DNA from: an uncultured Agathobaculum sp.
GTDB taxonomy: Bacteria > Bacillota > Clostridia > Oscillospirales > Butyricicoccaceae
DNA length: 64,000 nucleotides
Reading direction: 5' to 3'
NCBI RefSeq assembly: GCF_944384765.1
Contig: NZ_CALWUM010000003.1
Span: forward strand, 1 to 64,000
The notes beneath the pieces are model-generated. The model made no database searches, was not told where the DNA came from, and was given only the letters and a program-made list of their open reading frames with translations. Position numbers and translations under genes: made by a program. Shown piece after piece: positions 24,233 to 33,952 of this stretch. How positions within the stretch are numbered: position 1 is the stretch's first letter; each line of letters starts with the position of its first letter.

Positions 24233-26251
24233 ATGGCAATCATCCATGAACTTTCCCCGCATCTGGCAGATCTGATTGCGGCGGGCGAGGTGGTCGAGCG
24301 TCCGGCTTCGGTGGCCAAGGAGCTGGTCGAAAACGCCATCGACGCGGGTGCGACCCGTATAACCGTGGAAATAGAAAACGGAGGCATCACCTATCTGCGG
24401 ATCGCGGATAACGGCTGCGGCATGTCTCCCGAAGATGCACCCGTTGCATTTCGCCGCCACGCGACCAGCAAGCTGCATACCGAGGCAGATCTGACTGCGA
24501 TCGGCACGCTGGGTTTTCGCGGAGAGGCGCTCGCAGCAATCTCATCAGTCACACGCATCGACCTGTTTACGCGGCAGGCGGGCGCGATCGCGGGCGTTCA
24601 CCTGCACCTCGAGGCCGGGGAAATTCAGGTGAACGAGGAAGCTGGGTGTCCGGAAGGCACGACCATCGTGGTGCGTGACCTGTTTTACAACACCCCAGCC
24701 CGCATGAAATTCCTCAAAAAAGACTTTACCGAAGCAGGATATGTGCTGGGCGTGGTGCAGCATGCTGCGCTTTCCCATCCGGAAATTGCGTTCACCCTGA
24801 TTCGCGACGGTAAGCAGGTGTTCACGAGCGACGGCAAGGGTAAATTGCTTGCACCCGTGTTTGCGGTATTCGGCAAAGAGATGACGGCAAATATGATCGA
24901 GGTGCCGCGCACCGAGCGCAACGGCATGACAGTGTATGGCTATATCGTCAAGCCGCACGCCGGACGGCCCAACCGTTCCATGCAGCACTTCTTCGTCAAC
25001 GGCCGCTATGTCAAAAGCCGTCTGATGCAGGCCGCGCTTGAGGAGGCTTACCGCAACGCGATCATCACGGGTAAATACCCGTCGGGCGCGGTGTTCCTCG
25101 AGCTGCCGCTTGCAGCGGTGGATGTCAACGTCCATCCGGCCAAGACCGAGGTCAAGTTTTCGCAGGAAAAGCCGGTATTTGAGGCTGTCTATGTTGCCTG
25201 CAAAAACGCGATCATGGCAAACGACAACATGCCGCGCATTGAACACAAGGAAAAGCCCGGGCGAGCGGAGAATCCGCTGCCGGCTGCTCCGGCCTATGAG
25301 CAGGAGCGCTTTGCAGTAGTGAAAGGCTATGCAAAACCTTTGTCTGCACCGGTGCCAAAGGAGCAGGATGACGTACCTGATCTTGAAGATTTCCTTGTTG
25401 CTGTGCCGCCACGCGCGCAAAAGCCGCGGCATTACGGCGGCTATGCTGCGGCGCCGCGTATCCTGCAGGAAGATGATACGCCGCATGCGGTATATTATGC
25501 GGCGGCGGATAGAAGACTGCAGACGGTACAAAGCGATACAGACGCAGGTTTTGCGCGCACGGATGAGTATCTACGGCCTGCGCCGGACGCATTAGAAAAG
25601 CATGTTTCCATATCACAACAGACATCAACGGACGGCAATAAGCCGCCACAGACCGTTCCAGCAGCGCATCTTGATCCGCTTGATACGGGTGCGCGTGTGA
25701 TTGGTGAGTGTTTCCAAACTTATCTGATCGCAGAGGACAAGGACGGTCTGATCCTGATCGACAAACACGCTGCACACGAGCGCATTCTGTTTAACAAGCT
25801 GCGTGCGGAGACCGAAATCCCCCAGCAGGAGCTGCTCACGCCTGTGATTGTCGAATTGACAGGGGAGGAGGCCGCAGCAATTCAGTCCCAGTTGGAGGAC
25901 ATTCGGAAGGCAGGCTTTGTGATTGACCCCTTTGGCGAAAACAGCTACGCGGTGCGCAGTGTGCCCGCGTATCTGGATGGCGGCGACGTGCAAAGCGTGA
26001 TCGGCGAGCTGGCGGAAAAGGCGATGAACAGCCGTGCCACCGTGCCCGACCGGCTGGATGATCTGATTCACACAGTTGCCTGCAAGGCGGCGATCAAGGC
26101 GGGCAAACCCACGAGTATGACCGAATTGCAGGATCTGTGTGATCGGGTGCTGCGTGATGAAAATGTGCGCTCGTGTCCGCACGGCCGACCGACGATGGTC
26201 CGACTGACCAAATATGAACTGGACAAGCTGTTCAAGCGTGTCAATCAATGA
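24233..26251 (+). CDS. mutL: DNA mismatch repair protein MutL
   Basis: A 672-residue MutL. The GHKL ATPase is clear: ELVENAIDAGATR, ADNGCGM, and TLGFRGEALAAISSV. The middle (about residues 340-470) is a variable, low-complexity linker. The C-terminal dimerisation/endonuclease domain has DKHAAHERILFNKLR, matching the DQHAAxER endonuclease motif with Lys in the second position, and SCPHGRPT near the end. These motifs imply a nicking MutL of the type found in bacteria without MutH. It is 40 bases after mutS. Confidence 0.97.
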   Translation: MAIIHELSPHLADLIAAGEVVERPASVAKELVENAIDAGATRITVEIENGGITYLRIADNGCGMSPEDAPVAFRRHATSKLHTEADLTAIGTLGFRGEALAAISSVTRIDLFTRQAGAIAGVHLHLEAGEIQVNEEAGCPEGTTIVVRDLFYNTPARMKFLKKDFTEAGYVLGVVQHAALSHPEIAFTLIRDGKQVFTSDGKGKLLAPVFAVFGKEMTANMIEVPRTERNGMTVYGYIVKPHAGRPNRSMQHFFVNGRYVKSRLMQAALEEAYRNAIITGKYPSGAVFLELPLAAVDVNVHPAKTEVKFSQEKPVFEAVYVACKNAIMANDNMPRIEHKEKPGRAENPLPAAPAYEQERFAVVKGYAKPLSAPVPKEQDDVPDLEDFLVAVPPRAQKPRHYGGYAAAPRILQEDDTPHAVYYAAADRRLQTVQSDTDAGFARTDEYLRPAPDALEKHVSISQQTSTDGNKPPQTVPAAHLDPLDTGARVIGECFQTYLIAEDKDGLILIDKHAAHERILFNKLRAETEIPQQELLTPVIVELTGEEAAAIQSQLEDIRKAGFVIDPFGENSYAVRSVPAYLDGGDVQSVIGELAEKAMNSRATVPDRLDDLIHTVACKAAIKAGKPTSMTELQDLCDRVLRDENVRSCPHGRPTMVRLTKYELDKLFKRVNQ

Positions 26252-26261
26252 GGAGAATTTC

Positions 26262-27203
26262 ATGGAAAACCGTCTGATCTGTATCTGCGGCCCGACTGCG
26301 AGCGGCAAAACCGCGCTGTCGGTCGCACTGGCAAAACAACTGCATACCGAGATCATTTCAGCGGATTCCATGCAGATTTACCGCGGTATGGACATCGGAA
26401 CCGCCAAGCCGACCGAGGCCGAGCGCGCAGGCGTGCCGCATCATTTGCTTGATGTATGCGCGCCGGGCGAGACCTTCTCGGTTGCGCGGTATGTTGAACT
26501 GGCGGACGCTGCGGCGCAGGACATCCTGTCCCGCGGCATGGTGCCGGTCGTAGCAGGCGGCACCGGGCTGTATATGGACGCGCTGATTGAATGCAGTGTG
26601 TTTTCCGGGGATGAGACCGACCTGTCTGTGCGGGAAAAATACCAGCGCATGGCGGTCGAGCAGGGAAATGAGGCTGTGCATGCCTGCCTTGCCGTTGTCG
26701 ATCCGGCGGCTGCGGAGCGGCTGCATCCCAATAACCTCAAGCGCGTGATCCGCGCGCTCGAAGTATATGAGCAGACCGGTATGACGCTGGACGAATTCAA
26801 CCGTCTGCACAAGCGTCCGGCGCCCAAATATCAGGCGCTCAAGATCGGCGTATGTCCGGCCGAGCGGCAAATCCTTTATGATCGCATTGACCGCCGCGTG
26901 GATCAGATGCTGGAGGATGGCCTGCTTGACGAGACCCGCCGTCTGCTGGGCAGCGGTGCGCTGGCTGGTACCGCCGCACAGGCGATCGGCTATAAGGAGC
27001 TAATCGGCTATCTACGCGGCGAACAGCCGCTGGAGGAATGCGTGGCGCTGCTCAAGCAGCGCAGCAGAAATTATGCAAAACGCCAGCTGACCTGGCTGAA
27101 AAGGGATGACAACATCCATTGGATCTATTATAATAAAGGGGAAGAGCTTCCGTTCATCTTACAGGAAGCGACAAAATATCTGCAAAAACACGGTGTAGAA
27201 TAA
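26262..27203 (+). CDS. miaA: tRNA dimethylallyltransferase
   Basis: A 313-residue enzyme that transfers the dimethylallyl group to A37 of tRNAs reading U-starting codons. The P-loop CGPTASGKTALSVALA is at about residues 7-22, followed by DSMQIYRGMDIGTAKP and VAGGTGLYMDALI, and QRSRNYAKRQLTWLKRD near the C-terminus. The start at 26262 follows AGGAGAATTTC. Its product is the substrate of MiaB, encoded three genes upstream. Confidence 0.96.
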   Translation: MENRLICICGPTASGKTALSVALAKQLHTEIISADSMQIYRGMDIGTAKPTEAERAGVPHHLLDVCAPGETFSVARYVELADAAAQDILSRGMVPVVAGGTGLYMDALIECSVFSGDETDLSVREKYQRMAVEQGNEAVHACLAVVDPAAAERLHPNNLKRVIRALEVYEQTGMTLDEFNRLHKRPAPKYQALKIGVCPAERQILYDRIDRRVDQMLEDGLLDETRRLLGSGALAGTAAQAIGYKELIGYLRGEQPLEECVALLKQRSRNYAKRQLTWLKRDDNIHWIYYNKGEELPFILQEATKYLQKHGVE

Positions 27204-27236
27204 AATCCAGAATATGTAAAACAGGAGGATTTTATT

Positions 27237-27482
27237 ATGCGCAACGAATTGAATTTGCAGGACAGAATGCTGGGGGCGCTTCGCCAGCAGGGACAGCCGG
27301 TCACGGTTTTTTTGACAAACGGGTTTCAGATGCGCGGCATGGTGCGCGGCTTTGACAGCTTTGTTCTGATTCTGGAGTGCGATGGCCGGCAGCAGATGGT
27401 TTACAAACATGCCATTTCCACCCTGGTTCCGCAGCACCGCGTTGATCTGTATGCACCGCGGGAGGAGCGTGCGGCAGAGTGA
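27237..27482 (+). CDS. hfq: RNA chaperone Hfq
   Basis: An 81-residue Sm-like protein, typical length. The Sm1 motif (VTVFLTNGFQMRGMVRGFDSF) and Sm2 motif (YKHAISTLVP) are intact, and LQDRMLGALRQQ begins the N-terminal helix. It forms hexamers that pair small RNAs with mRNAs. AGGAGG at 27224-27229 precedes the ATG. The C-terminal tail is short, as in other Firmicutes. It is the last member of the mutSL-miaA-hfq run. Confidence 0.97.
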   Translation: MRNELNLQDRMLGALRQQGQPVTVFLTNGFQMRGMVRGFDSFVLILECDGRQQMVYKHAISTLVPQHRVDLYAPREERAAE

Positions 27483-27500
27483 TTACATACGAGGTTATAT

Positions 27501-28787
27501 ATGGAGCACGAAATCCAAAGCAAACACAAACTGATCAAACCAAGGAAGAAAACGACATCCAATAACCGTCTGATTATGGTAGTGGTCGCGGCGATTATCG
27601 TCATCTATCTGGTGGTCAAGGCGGTCAGTATGCTGTTTTCCTATGACACGGAACCGGCTGTTCATGTGGAGGTCAACGACAGTTTTACGGCCACCGGCTG
27701 GTTTTTCCGCAGTGAAAAACCCGTGGAGGGCAGCACAAACGGCTCGGTCAAGCATATTGTTTACAGCGGCGAACGCGTGCAGAAGGATTCAGCGCTGGCT
27801 GTGGTCTACTCGGACGAGCAGTCGCTTGCCATCAGCCGCGAGATTGAGCCGCTGGAAAACCGGCTTGAGCTGCTGGATAATGTGCTAGAAAATTCGGGCA
27901 CAGCTTCAGATGGTGTAAACACGGATCAGATGATCACACTCACCATTCAGCAAATGGCCGCGCAGGCGAAGGAGGGCAGCGGTACATCGCTGGCGTCTTC
28001 GGCGGAATCCCTGCGCACGTTATCGCTGCAGAATGCTTCAGACAGTATTGATACCATGGACATCCAACTCGAACGCGATACATTGGCCGCGGAGATCAGC
28101 AGCCTGGAGCAGCAGATCTCCGGCCAAACTACCGAGTTGACTGCACCGGTTACGGGATACTTTTCTGAAATTGTCGATGGCTATGAAAATGTGTTAACCA
28201 TGGCCGAACTTGAAACGCTCACCATCGCGCGCTTTCATGAACTGATTCAAAGCCCGGAGCAGGTGGATACCAGCCAGACGATCGGGAAGATGATTGAGGG
28301 CTTTACTTGGTATCTGGCCGCCGAGGTGCCCGCGGAGCAGGCGCAGCGTTTGAGCGAGGGGCAGAGCCTGCGCGTTAACTTTACACAGGCGACGATTGAA
28401 ACGCCGGTTACGGTGTATGCGATCATTCAGGAGCACAACAGTGATACCGCGCTGCTCATTCTGGAAGGAACCGAGTTCAGCAGTGAGATGGTTTCCATGC
28501 GCAGCCAGGCTGTCGAGATCATTATTGCAACCTATTCCGGACTGAAAGTACCGAAGTCTGCGGTGCGCATGCTGGAAACGACTGACAGCACAGGAAAAAC
28601 CGTTCAGCAGACAGGCGTTTATATCCTCAGCGGCGGTGTACAGAAAGCTAAGATCATCAACCCGCTGTATGAGACGGAAGATTATTATGTTGTAGAGCAG
28701 AGCGCTACCAATGCGAATATGCTGGTCGAGCAAGACCAGATCATTGTTCGCGGCAGAAATCTGCAGAATAATATGGTGGTGAATTGA
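27501..28787 (+). CDS. HlyD-like membrane adaptor protein of the division-gene cluster
   Basis: A 428-residue protein with a basic cytoplasmic N-terminus, one membrane helix at about residues 24-47, then an extracellular region. It includes a lipoyl-like half (GSVKHIVYSGERVQKDSALA), a helical segment from about 110 to 210 and the returning half (TELTAPVTGYFSEIVDGYE), the HlyD/membrane-fusion layout. No ABC ATPase or permease is encoded beside it. It lies 18 bases after hfq and 1 base before yggS, so it is cotranscribed with the yggS-sepF-yggT-divIVA division genes. A role in envelope biogenesis is possible but unproven. Confidence 0.8.
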   Translation: MEHEIQSKHKLIKPRKKTTSNNRLIMVVVAAIIVIYLVVKAVSMLFSYDTEPAVHVEVNDSFTATGWFFRSEKPVEGSTNGSVKHIVYSGERVQKDSALAVVYSDEQSLAISREIEPLENRLELLDNVLENSGTASDGVNTDQMITLTIQQMAAQAKEGSGTSLASSAESLRTLSLQNASDSIDTMDIQLERDTLAAEISSLEQQISGQTTELTAPVTGYFSEIVDGYENVLTMAELETLTIARFHELIQSPEQVDTSQTIGKMIEGFTWYLAAEVPAEQAQRLSEGQSLRVNFTQATIETPVTVYAIIQEHNSDTALLILEGTEFSSEMVSMRSQAVEIIIATYSGLKVPKSAVRMLETTDSTGKTVQQTGVYILSGGVQKAKIINPLYETEDYYVVEQSATNANMLVEQDQIIVRGRNLQNNMVVN

Positions 28788-28788
28788 T

Positions 28789-29514
28789 ATGACAGAGCAG
28801 GAAAAGAAACAGTTGCAAGAGAGGATTATTGCTGTACAGGAGCGTATCGCCCGTGCAGCAGAGCGCGCAGGACGCGATCCGCAGGAGATCACTTTGGTGG
28901 CGGCATCCAAAATGAATGATGCCGAGCATGTACGCGCCGCAATCGCGGCGGGAATCCGCGTATGTGGTGAAAACCGTGTGCAGGAACTGGTAGAGAAATA
29001 TGAGCAAAACGCCTATGAAGGCGCGGATCTTCAGTTTATCGGCACGCTTCAGACCAATAAGGTCAAATACCTGATTGGCAAGGTGTCGCTGATCCAGTCG
29101 GTCGGGTCGGTCCATCTGGGCGAGGCAATTGCAAAAGAAGCTGCCAAGCGAGGAGTGCGCCAGGATATTCTGCTGGAGGTCAATATTGGCAGAGAGCCTG
29201 CCAAGAGCGGCCTGATGCCCGAGGAACTGGATGATGCCATCGCCCGTTTAAGCGAAAAGGACGCGCTTCATATCCGCGGACTGATGGCAATTCCGCCAAT
29301 TGCCGATGAAATCACGAAAAATTCAGGCTATTTCAATGAAATGCATCAAGTATTTGTTGACAATCGAGCAAAAAAATACGATAATGTAAATATGGATTAT
29401 TTGTCTATGGGTATGACAAATGATTTTGAAACGGCGATTGCGTGCGGTGCAAACATGGTTCGCATTGGCACGGCGATTTTTGGTGCGCGTCCGTATCAGA
29501 TCGTTTCGCCTTAA
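28789..29514 (+). CDS. yggS: YggS/PLPBP family PLP homeostasis protein
   Basis: A 241-residue single-domain protein with the alanine-racemase-like barrel. The PLP lysine is in [13 protein letters not shown] at about residue 37; [21 protein letters not shown] and [20 protein letters not shown] are typical. It buffers pyridoxal phosphate in the family. Its position just before sepF is the standard ylmE position. The start is ATG 28789, one base after the adaptor stop. Confidence 0.95.
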   Translation: MTEQEKKQLQERIIAVQERIARAAERAGRDPQEITLVAASKMNDAEHVRAAIAAGIRVCGENRVQELVEKYEQNAYEGADLQFIGTLQTNKVKYLIGKVSLIQSVGSVHLGEAIAKEAAKRGVRQDILLEVNIGREPAKSGLMPEELDDAIARLSEKDALHIRGLMAIPPIADEITKNSGYFNEMHQVFVDNRAKKYDNVNMDYLSMGMTNDFETAIACGANMVRIGTAIFGARPYQIVSP

Positions 29515-29534
29515 AACACAAGGAGGAACTTTGC

Positions 29535-30035
29535 ATGGGTTCGATCAAAGGTTTCATCGACTGGGTTAAGGGCGAGGATGTCGAGGACGAATACGAAGAT
29601 GAAATGCCCCGGCAGCGAAACGAAGAGCCGTCTGCCATGGGCAGCGCTTCGTCCTATGACCGCGCTTACGACAGATCCTATGACCGTTCATATGAGAGTG
29701 CGCCGGCCGAGCCGTCTTCGACTCGCCGCGGCAACAAAGTGGTCAATATCAATACAACTACGCAGCTGGCAGTCGTGCTTGTAAAGCCGGACCGCTTCGA
29801 GAACGCAGCGGAGATTGCTGACCATCTGAAAGATAAACGCACGGTTGTGCTCAACCTTGAGCAGACCAACAAGGATATTGCCCGCCGTCTGGTGGACTTT
29901 CTGAGTGGCGTTGCATATGCCAACGAAGGCAAGATCAAAAAGGTTGCCAACAGCACTTACATCATTACACCCTATAATGTGGATATCATGGGCGACCTGA
30001 TCGATGAACTGGAAAGCAGCGGGATGTACTTTTAA
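29535..30035 (+). CDS. sepF: Cell division protein SepF
   Basis: A 166-residue protein. The N-terminus (MGSIKGFIDWVKGEDVEDEY) is the amphipathic membrane-binding helix, followed by an acidic linker with repeated AYDRSYDRSYE-like units. The C-terminal ring-forming FtsZ-binding domain is recognised in FENAAEIADHLKDKRTVVLN and DIARRLVDFLSGVAYANEGK. The start at 29535 follows AGGAGGAAC. It anchors and bundles FtsZ at the septum. Confidence 0.96.
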   Translation: MGSIKGFIDWVKGEDVEDEYEDEMPRQRNEEPSAMGSASSYDRAYDRSYDRSYESAPAEPSSTRRGNKVVNINTTTQLAVVLVKPDRFENAAEIADHLKDKRTVVLNLEQTNKDIARRLVDFLSGVAYANEGKIKKVANSTYIITPYNVDIMGDLIDELESSGMYF

Positions 30036-30047
30036 GGTTGTGCACTG

Positions 30048-30314
30048 GTGAATACAATCGTAATTTATCTGGTCAGCAGCCTGCTGAGCATTCTTGAGTT
30101 TCTTTTTCTGGCGCGTGCCGTGATGAGCTGGTTTGCGCAGGGGAGCGGTTCCAAAATATATGAATTTCTCTGCCTTGCGACCGAACCGCTGATCCAGCCG
30201 TTTCGTGTTTTGCTCAGCCGCGTTGATGCATTGCGAAACAGCCCGTTTGATTTTGCATTTTTGCTGGCATTCTTTGTCTTGATTGCCTTAGAGCGGGTTT
30301 TGTATATGTTTTAA
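30048..30314 (+). CDS. yggT: YggT family membrane protein (YlmG)
   Basis: An 88-residue protein with two membrane helices at about residues 5-26 and 60-85. The conserved motif between them is MSWFAQGSGSKIYEFLCLAT followed by EPLIQPFR. It begins with GTG 30048 shortly after the sepF stop. The family is linked to cell-division and membrane organisation by its constant place next to sepF; its molecular role is unclear. Confidence 0.9.
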   Translation: MNTIVIYLVSSLLSILEFLFLARAVMSWFAQGSGSKIYEFLCLATEPLIQPFRVLLSRVDALRNSPFDFAFLLAFFVLIALERVLYMF

Positions 30315-30340
30315 TGCCTGCCGGACGGACGGCATCAAAG

Positions 30341-30365
30341 TGGTCGGGCGTTGCCCGGCCATTTT
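30341..30365 (+). terminator. Hairpin between yggT and divIVA
   Basis: Arms TGGTCGGGC (30341-30349) and GCCCGGCCA (30353-30361) with a 3-base loop and ATTTT after it. It occupies the place where ylmH is found in many relatives. Termination may be partial, as divIVA follows closely. Confidence 0.55.
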
Positions 30366-30410
30366 CCCGTAAGTGCGGTAAAAGAAAGAAAATAATCGGA
30401 GGAATTCTTT

Positions 30411-31064
30411 ATGACGGTGCAGGAGATTCAGGAAATCGGCTTTGAAAAAGCGGTTTTCGGCGGGTACGACATGAAGTCTGTCGATACCTTCCTCGAGCGC
30501 GTTGCAGAGGAGTTTGCAGCGATGCAGAAGGAAAACGCAGCGATGAAAGCCAAGATGAAGGTCCTGGTTGATAAGATAGAGGAATACCGCGGCCGTGAGG
30601 ATAACATGGGCCGCGTGCTCAATATCGCCGAGGAGACGCTTGACCGCGCCAAGCAGGAAGCAGACTCCATGGTAGCCAAGGCCAAGCAGGAAGCGGAGCA
30701 GATCATCTCTTCTGCCAAGACCGAAACGGCGGACAAGCTTAAGACCACGCAGGCGGATATCGAGGCGGAAGCGCAGAAGCTGGAAACAGCGCGCAAGGCT
30801 ACGGTTGAATTTGTTGCACGCGTCTCTGCGGTCTATCAGGCGCAGGCAAAGGCGCTTGTTGATCTGGCCAAGGCGGAGAAGCTGGTCCATCAGGCGGAGC
30901 AGCCCAAGCAGCCGCAGGCAGCAGAAGCACAGGCTGCACCGGCCGAGCAGCAGGAGAAGCAGCCGCAGGCAGATGCACCGGCACAGGCAGAGGATGCCAC
31001 CCGTAAATTTGACTTCGGTGAACTGAAGTTTGGGACGGATTACGACCCCAAGAATGTGAAGTAA
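30411..31064 (+). CDS. divIVA: DivIVA domain protein
   Basis: A 217-residue coiled-coil protein. The N-terminal DivIVA lipid-binding domain shows EIGFEKAVFGGYDMKSVDTF with the conserved GYD, followed by a long coiled coil from about residue 30 to 160. The C-terminal tail is rich in Gln, Ala and Pro and ends in KFDFGELKFGTDYDPKNVK. DivIVA senses curved membrane at poles and septa. AATCGGAGGAATTC precedes the ATG. The order sepF-yggT-divIVA-ileS is as in Bacillus except that ylmH is absent. Confidence 0.93.
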   Translation: MTVQEIQEIGFEKAVFGGYDMKSVDTFLERVAEEFAAMQKENAAMKAKMKVLVDKIEEYRGREDNMGRVLNIAEETLDRAKQEADSMVAKAKQEAEQIISSAKTETADKLKTTQADIEAEAQKLETARKATVEFVARVSAVYQAQAKALVDLAKAEKLVHQAEQPKQPQAAEAQAAPAEQQEKQPQADAPAQAEDATRKFDFGELKFGTDYDPKNVK

Positions 31065-31098
31065 GCAAAGCCACAGCGAAAGGACTGAAAACTGCACA

Positions 31099-33891
31099 AT
31101 GCAGCAGGATTACAACAATACAATCAATTTGCCCAAAACCGACTTCCCGATGCGTGCGGGGCTTCCCAAGCGCGAGCCGGGTTTCCTGGAGGGCTGGGAA
31201 AAGGACGATCTCTATCATGAGCTGATGAAAAAGAACGAAGGCAAGCCGCTCTTCGTTCTGCACGACGGCCCTCCGTATGCCAACGGCAATTTGCACATGG
31301 GCCATGCGCTCAACAAGATCCTCAAGGACTTCATTCTGCGTTCGCGCAACATGCTCGGCTATCAGGCGCCGTATATCCCGGGCTGGGATACCCACGGTCT
31401 GCCGATTGAGCGTCAGGCAATCAAAGCCTATGGTATGGACCGTAACAAGGTTTCCACTGCGGAATTCCGCTCCAAGTGTGAGGAGTTTGCGCACGAGCAT
31501 GTCAACACCCAGCGCGAGCAGTTCAAGCGTCTGGGCGTTATCGGCGACTGGGATCGGCCGTATCTGACACTGACGCATGACTACGAGGCAGCGCAGATCG
31601 AGATCTTCGGCGAGATGGCCAAGAAGGGCTATATCTATAAGGGCATGAAGCCGGTTTACTGGTGCCCGCACGATGAGACCGCGCTGGCCGAGGCCGAGAT
31701 CGAATATCAGGATGAGCCGTGCTCGTCGATCTACGTCAAATTCCATGTGACCGATGATAAGGGCGGCAAGATCTCCGCGATTACCGGCAGCCTGGATCAT
31801 GTATATTTCGTCATCTGGACCACAACCACCTGGACTCTGCCGGGCAACTTGGCAATTTCGGTCAACCCGGTGTTTGAGTATGATTTGGTCAAGGTGCCGT
31901 CCGGTGATATTTATGTGCTGGCCAAGGAGCTGGTTCCGTCTGTCATGCAGGCGGCGAAGATCGACTCCTGGGAGGTTCTGGGTACCCTGATGGGCTCGGA
32001 TCTCGAACTGATGCGCACCAAGCATCCGATCATGGATCGCGAGAGCGTTGTCATCTGTGGCGACCACGTCACGCTGGACGCCGGTACCGGTTGCGTTCAT
32101 ACGGCGCCTGGTTTTGGTGCGGACGACTTTATCGTCTGCCAGAAGTATGATATCCCGATCATTGTGCCGGTTGACGGCAAGGGCATGACCACTGAGGATG
32201 CGGGCAAGTACGCCAACATGTACTATGAGAAGACTACGCCCATCATCCTGGAAGACCTCAAGGCCCGCAATGCGCTGCTGGCGATCGAGGAGATTGTGCA
32301 CAGCTATCCGCACTGCTGGCGCTGCAAAAACCCGATCATCTTCCGTACCACTGAGCAGTGGTTCTGTTCGGTCGATGCGCTCAAGGATGCAGCGGTTGCG
32401 GCTTGTGAGCAGATCAAGTGGATTCCCGCCTGGGGCGAGGAGCGCATGATCTCCATGATCCGTGAGCGGTCGGACTGGTGCATTTCGCGTCAGCGCGCGT
32501 GGGGCGTCCCGATCCCGATCTTTACCTGCAAGAAGTGCGGCAAGCCGCTGGTCAATGAAAAGACCATTCAGATCGTGGCCGACCTGTTCCGCGAGAAGGG
32601 TTCGAATGCCTGGTTTGACATGGAAGCGTCTGAAATACTGCCGGCAGACATCAAGTGCGAGTGCGGCTGCAGCGATTTTGAAAAAGAAACCGACACCATG
32701 GACGTCTGGTTTGACTCCGGTTCGTCCTGGCGTGCAGTCATTGAAAACCGTGAGCATCAGTCCACGCCGGTTGACGTTTACCTCGAGGGCAATGATCAGT
32801 ACCGCGGTTGGTTCCAGTCGTCCATGCTGACCTCGATCGCGACCCAGGGTAAGGCACCGTACAAGACGGTTATTACCCACGGTATGATTGTTGACGAGGA
32901 ACGTCAGAAGATGTCCAAGTCGCGCGGCAACGGCATTGCGCCGGAGGATATTCTGAGCCAGTATGGCGCGGACGTTATGCGCCTGTGGGTTGCATCTTCG
33001 GACTATCGTCAGGATATGCGTATTTCCAAGGACATGCTCAAGCATCTGTCCCAGAACTATCTCAAGATCCGCAACACCGCACGCTATATGCTCGGCAACC
33101 TGTTTGACTTTGATCCCAAGACTGATTTGGTGGCCTATGCGGAGCTGCCGGAGCTGGATAAGTGGGCGATGATGAAGCTGAACGATCTGGTCGCTAAGGT
33201 GCGCGAGGGCTATGAGTCTTACGAGTTCCATACGGTATTCCATGCGATTCACAACTTCTGCGTAGTTGATATGTCCAACTTCTATCTGGACGTCATCAAG
33301 GACCGTCTGTATTGCGACGAGACGACTGGTCTGAGCCGTCGTGCGGCCCAGACGACCATGTATCAGATCCTGAGCGCACTGGTGCGTATGCTCAGCCCGA
33401 TCCTGTGCTTCACGGCTGACGAGATCTGGCAGGCAATGCCGCACACCGCCGAGGACGATGCGCGCAATGTCGCTTACAACGAGATGCCTAAGGTGGACGA
33501 TACGCTGTCCTTCACCGAGGAGCAGCGCGAGAAGTGGGCCAAGCTCACCGCGTTCCGCGACGATGTCAACAAGGCGCTGGAAGGCGCGCGCAACGCCAAG
33601 ACGATCGGCAAGCCGCTCGAGGCAAGCGTAACTGTCTATGCGGATGAAGAAGGTGCAGCACTTCTGAACGGCTGTGGCCAGGACCTGGCTGATCTGTGCA
33701 TTGTGTCCGAGCTGGAAGTTGTCAACGGCGAGGGCGAGGGCATGGCCAGCGAGTATCTCCCGGGCCTTAAAATTGCGGTTGCCCGTGCGGCAGGCGAGAA
33801 GTGCCTGCGCTGCTGGAAGCAGTCCAAGTCTGTGGGTGCGGATGCAAAGCATCCCGGCTTGTGCGCACGCTGCGCCAAGGTTGTTGGCTAA
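31099..33891 (+). CDS. ileS: Isoleucyl-tRNA synthetase
   Basis: A 930-residue class I synthetase. The HIGH motif is PYANGNLHMGHALNKIL, the KMSKS motif is KMSKSRGNGIAPEDIL, and the CP1 editing domain includes TTTWTLPGNLAISV and YPHCWRCKNPII. The C-terminal zinc finger CLRCWKQSK then CARCAKVVG shows it to be the common bacterial type 1 enzyme. No T-box leader precedes it in the 34-base gap to divIVA, so it relies on upstream promoters. Confidence 0.97.
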   Translation: MQQDYNNTINLPKTDFPMRAGLPKREPGFLEGWEKDDLYHELMKKNEGKPLFVLHDGPPYANGNLHMGHALNKILKDFILRSRNMLGYQAPYIPGWDTHGLPIERQAIKAYGMDRNKVSTAEFRSKCEEFAHEHVNTQREQFKRLGVIGDWDRPYLTLTHDYEAAQIEIFGEMAKKGYIYKGMKPVYWCPHDETALAEAEIEYQDEPCSSIYVKFHVTDDKGGKISAITGSLDHVYFVIWTTTTWTLPGNLAISVNPVFEYDLVKVPSGDIYVLAKELVPSVMQAAKIDSWEVLGTLMGSDLELMRTKHPIMDRESVVICGDHVTLDAGTGCVHTAPGFGADDFIVCQKYDIPIIVPVDGKGMTTEDAGKYANMYYEKTTPIILEDLKARNALLAIEEIVHSYPHCWRCKNPIIFRTTEQWFCSVDALKDAAVAACEQIKWIPAWGEERMISMIRERSDWCISRQRAWGVPIPIFTCKKCGKPLVNEKTIQIVADLFREKGSNAWFDMEASEILPADIKCECGCSDFEKETDTMDVWFDSGSSWRAVIENREHQSTPVDVYLEGNDQYRGWFQSSMLTSIATQGKAPYKTVITHGMIVDEERQKMSKSRGNGIAPEDILSQYGADVMRLWVASSDYRQDMRISKDMLKHLSQNYLKIRNTARYMLGNLFDFDPKTDLVAYAELPELDKWAMMKLNDLVAKVREGYESYEFHTVFHAIHNFCVVDMSNFYLDVIKDRLYCDETTGLSRRAAQTTMYQILSALVRMLSPILCFTADEIWQAMPHTAEDDARNVAYNEMPKVDDTLSFTEEQREKWAKLTAFRDDVNKALEGARNAKTIGKPLEASVTVYADEEGAALLNGCGQDLADLCIVSELEVVNGEGEGMASEYLPGLKIAVARAAGEKCLRCWKQSKSVGADAKHPGLCARCAKVVG

Positions 33892-33902
33892 TAGAAAAGC
33901 AG

Positions 33903-33935
33903 AGGGGAACAGAAGATTTTCTGTTCCCCTTTTTC
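33903..33935 (+). terminator. Terminator after ileS
   Basis: Arms AGGGGAACAGAA (33903-33914) and TTCTGTTCCCCT (33919-33930), followed by TTTT. Only 18 bases separate it from lspA, so read-through is likely if lspA has no own promoter. Confidence 0.85.
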
Positions 33936-33952
33936 AGTGATAGGAGAGTATT

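Noticed and set aside
31065..31098. T-box leader for ileS
   Set aside because: Only 34 bases separate divIVA and ileS and no T-box core is present.
30799..33852. Very long open frame on the minus strand opposite ileS
   Set aside because: It is the mirror frame of a clear synthetase gene, has no ribosome binding site and reads as unrelated residues; high-GC third positions leave the antisense frame open.
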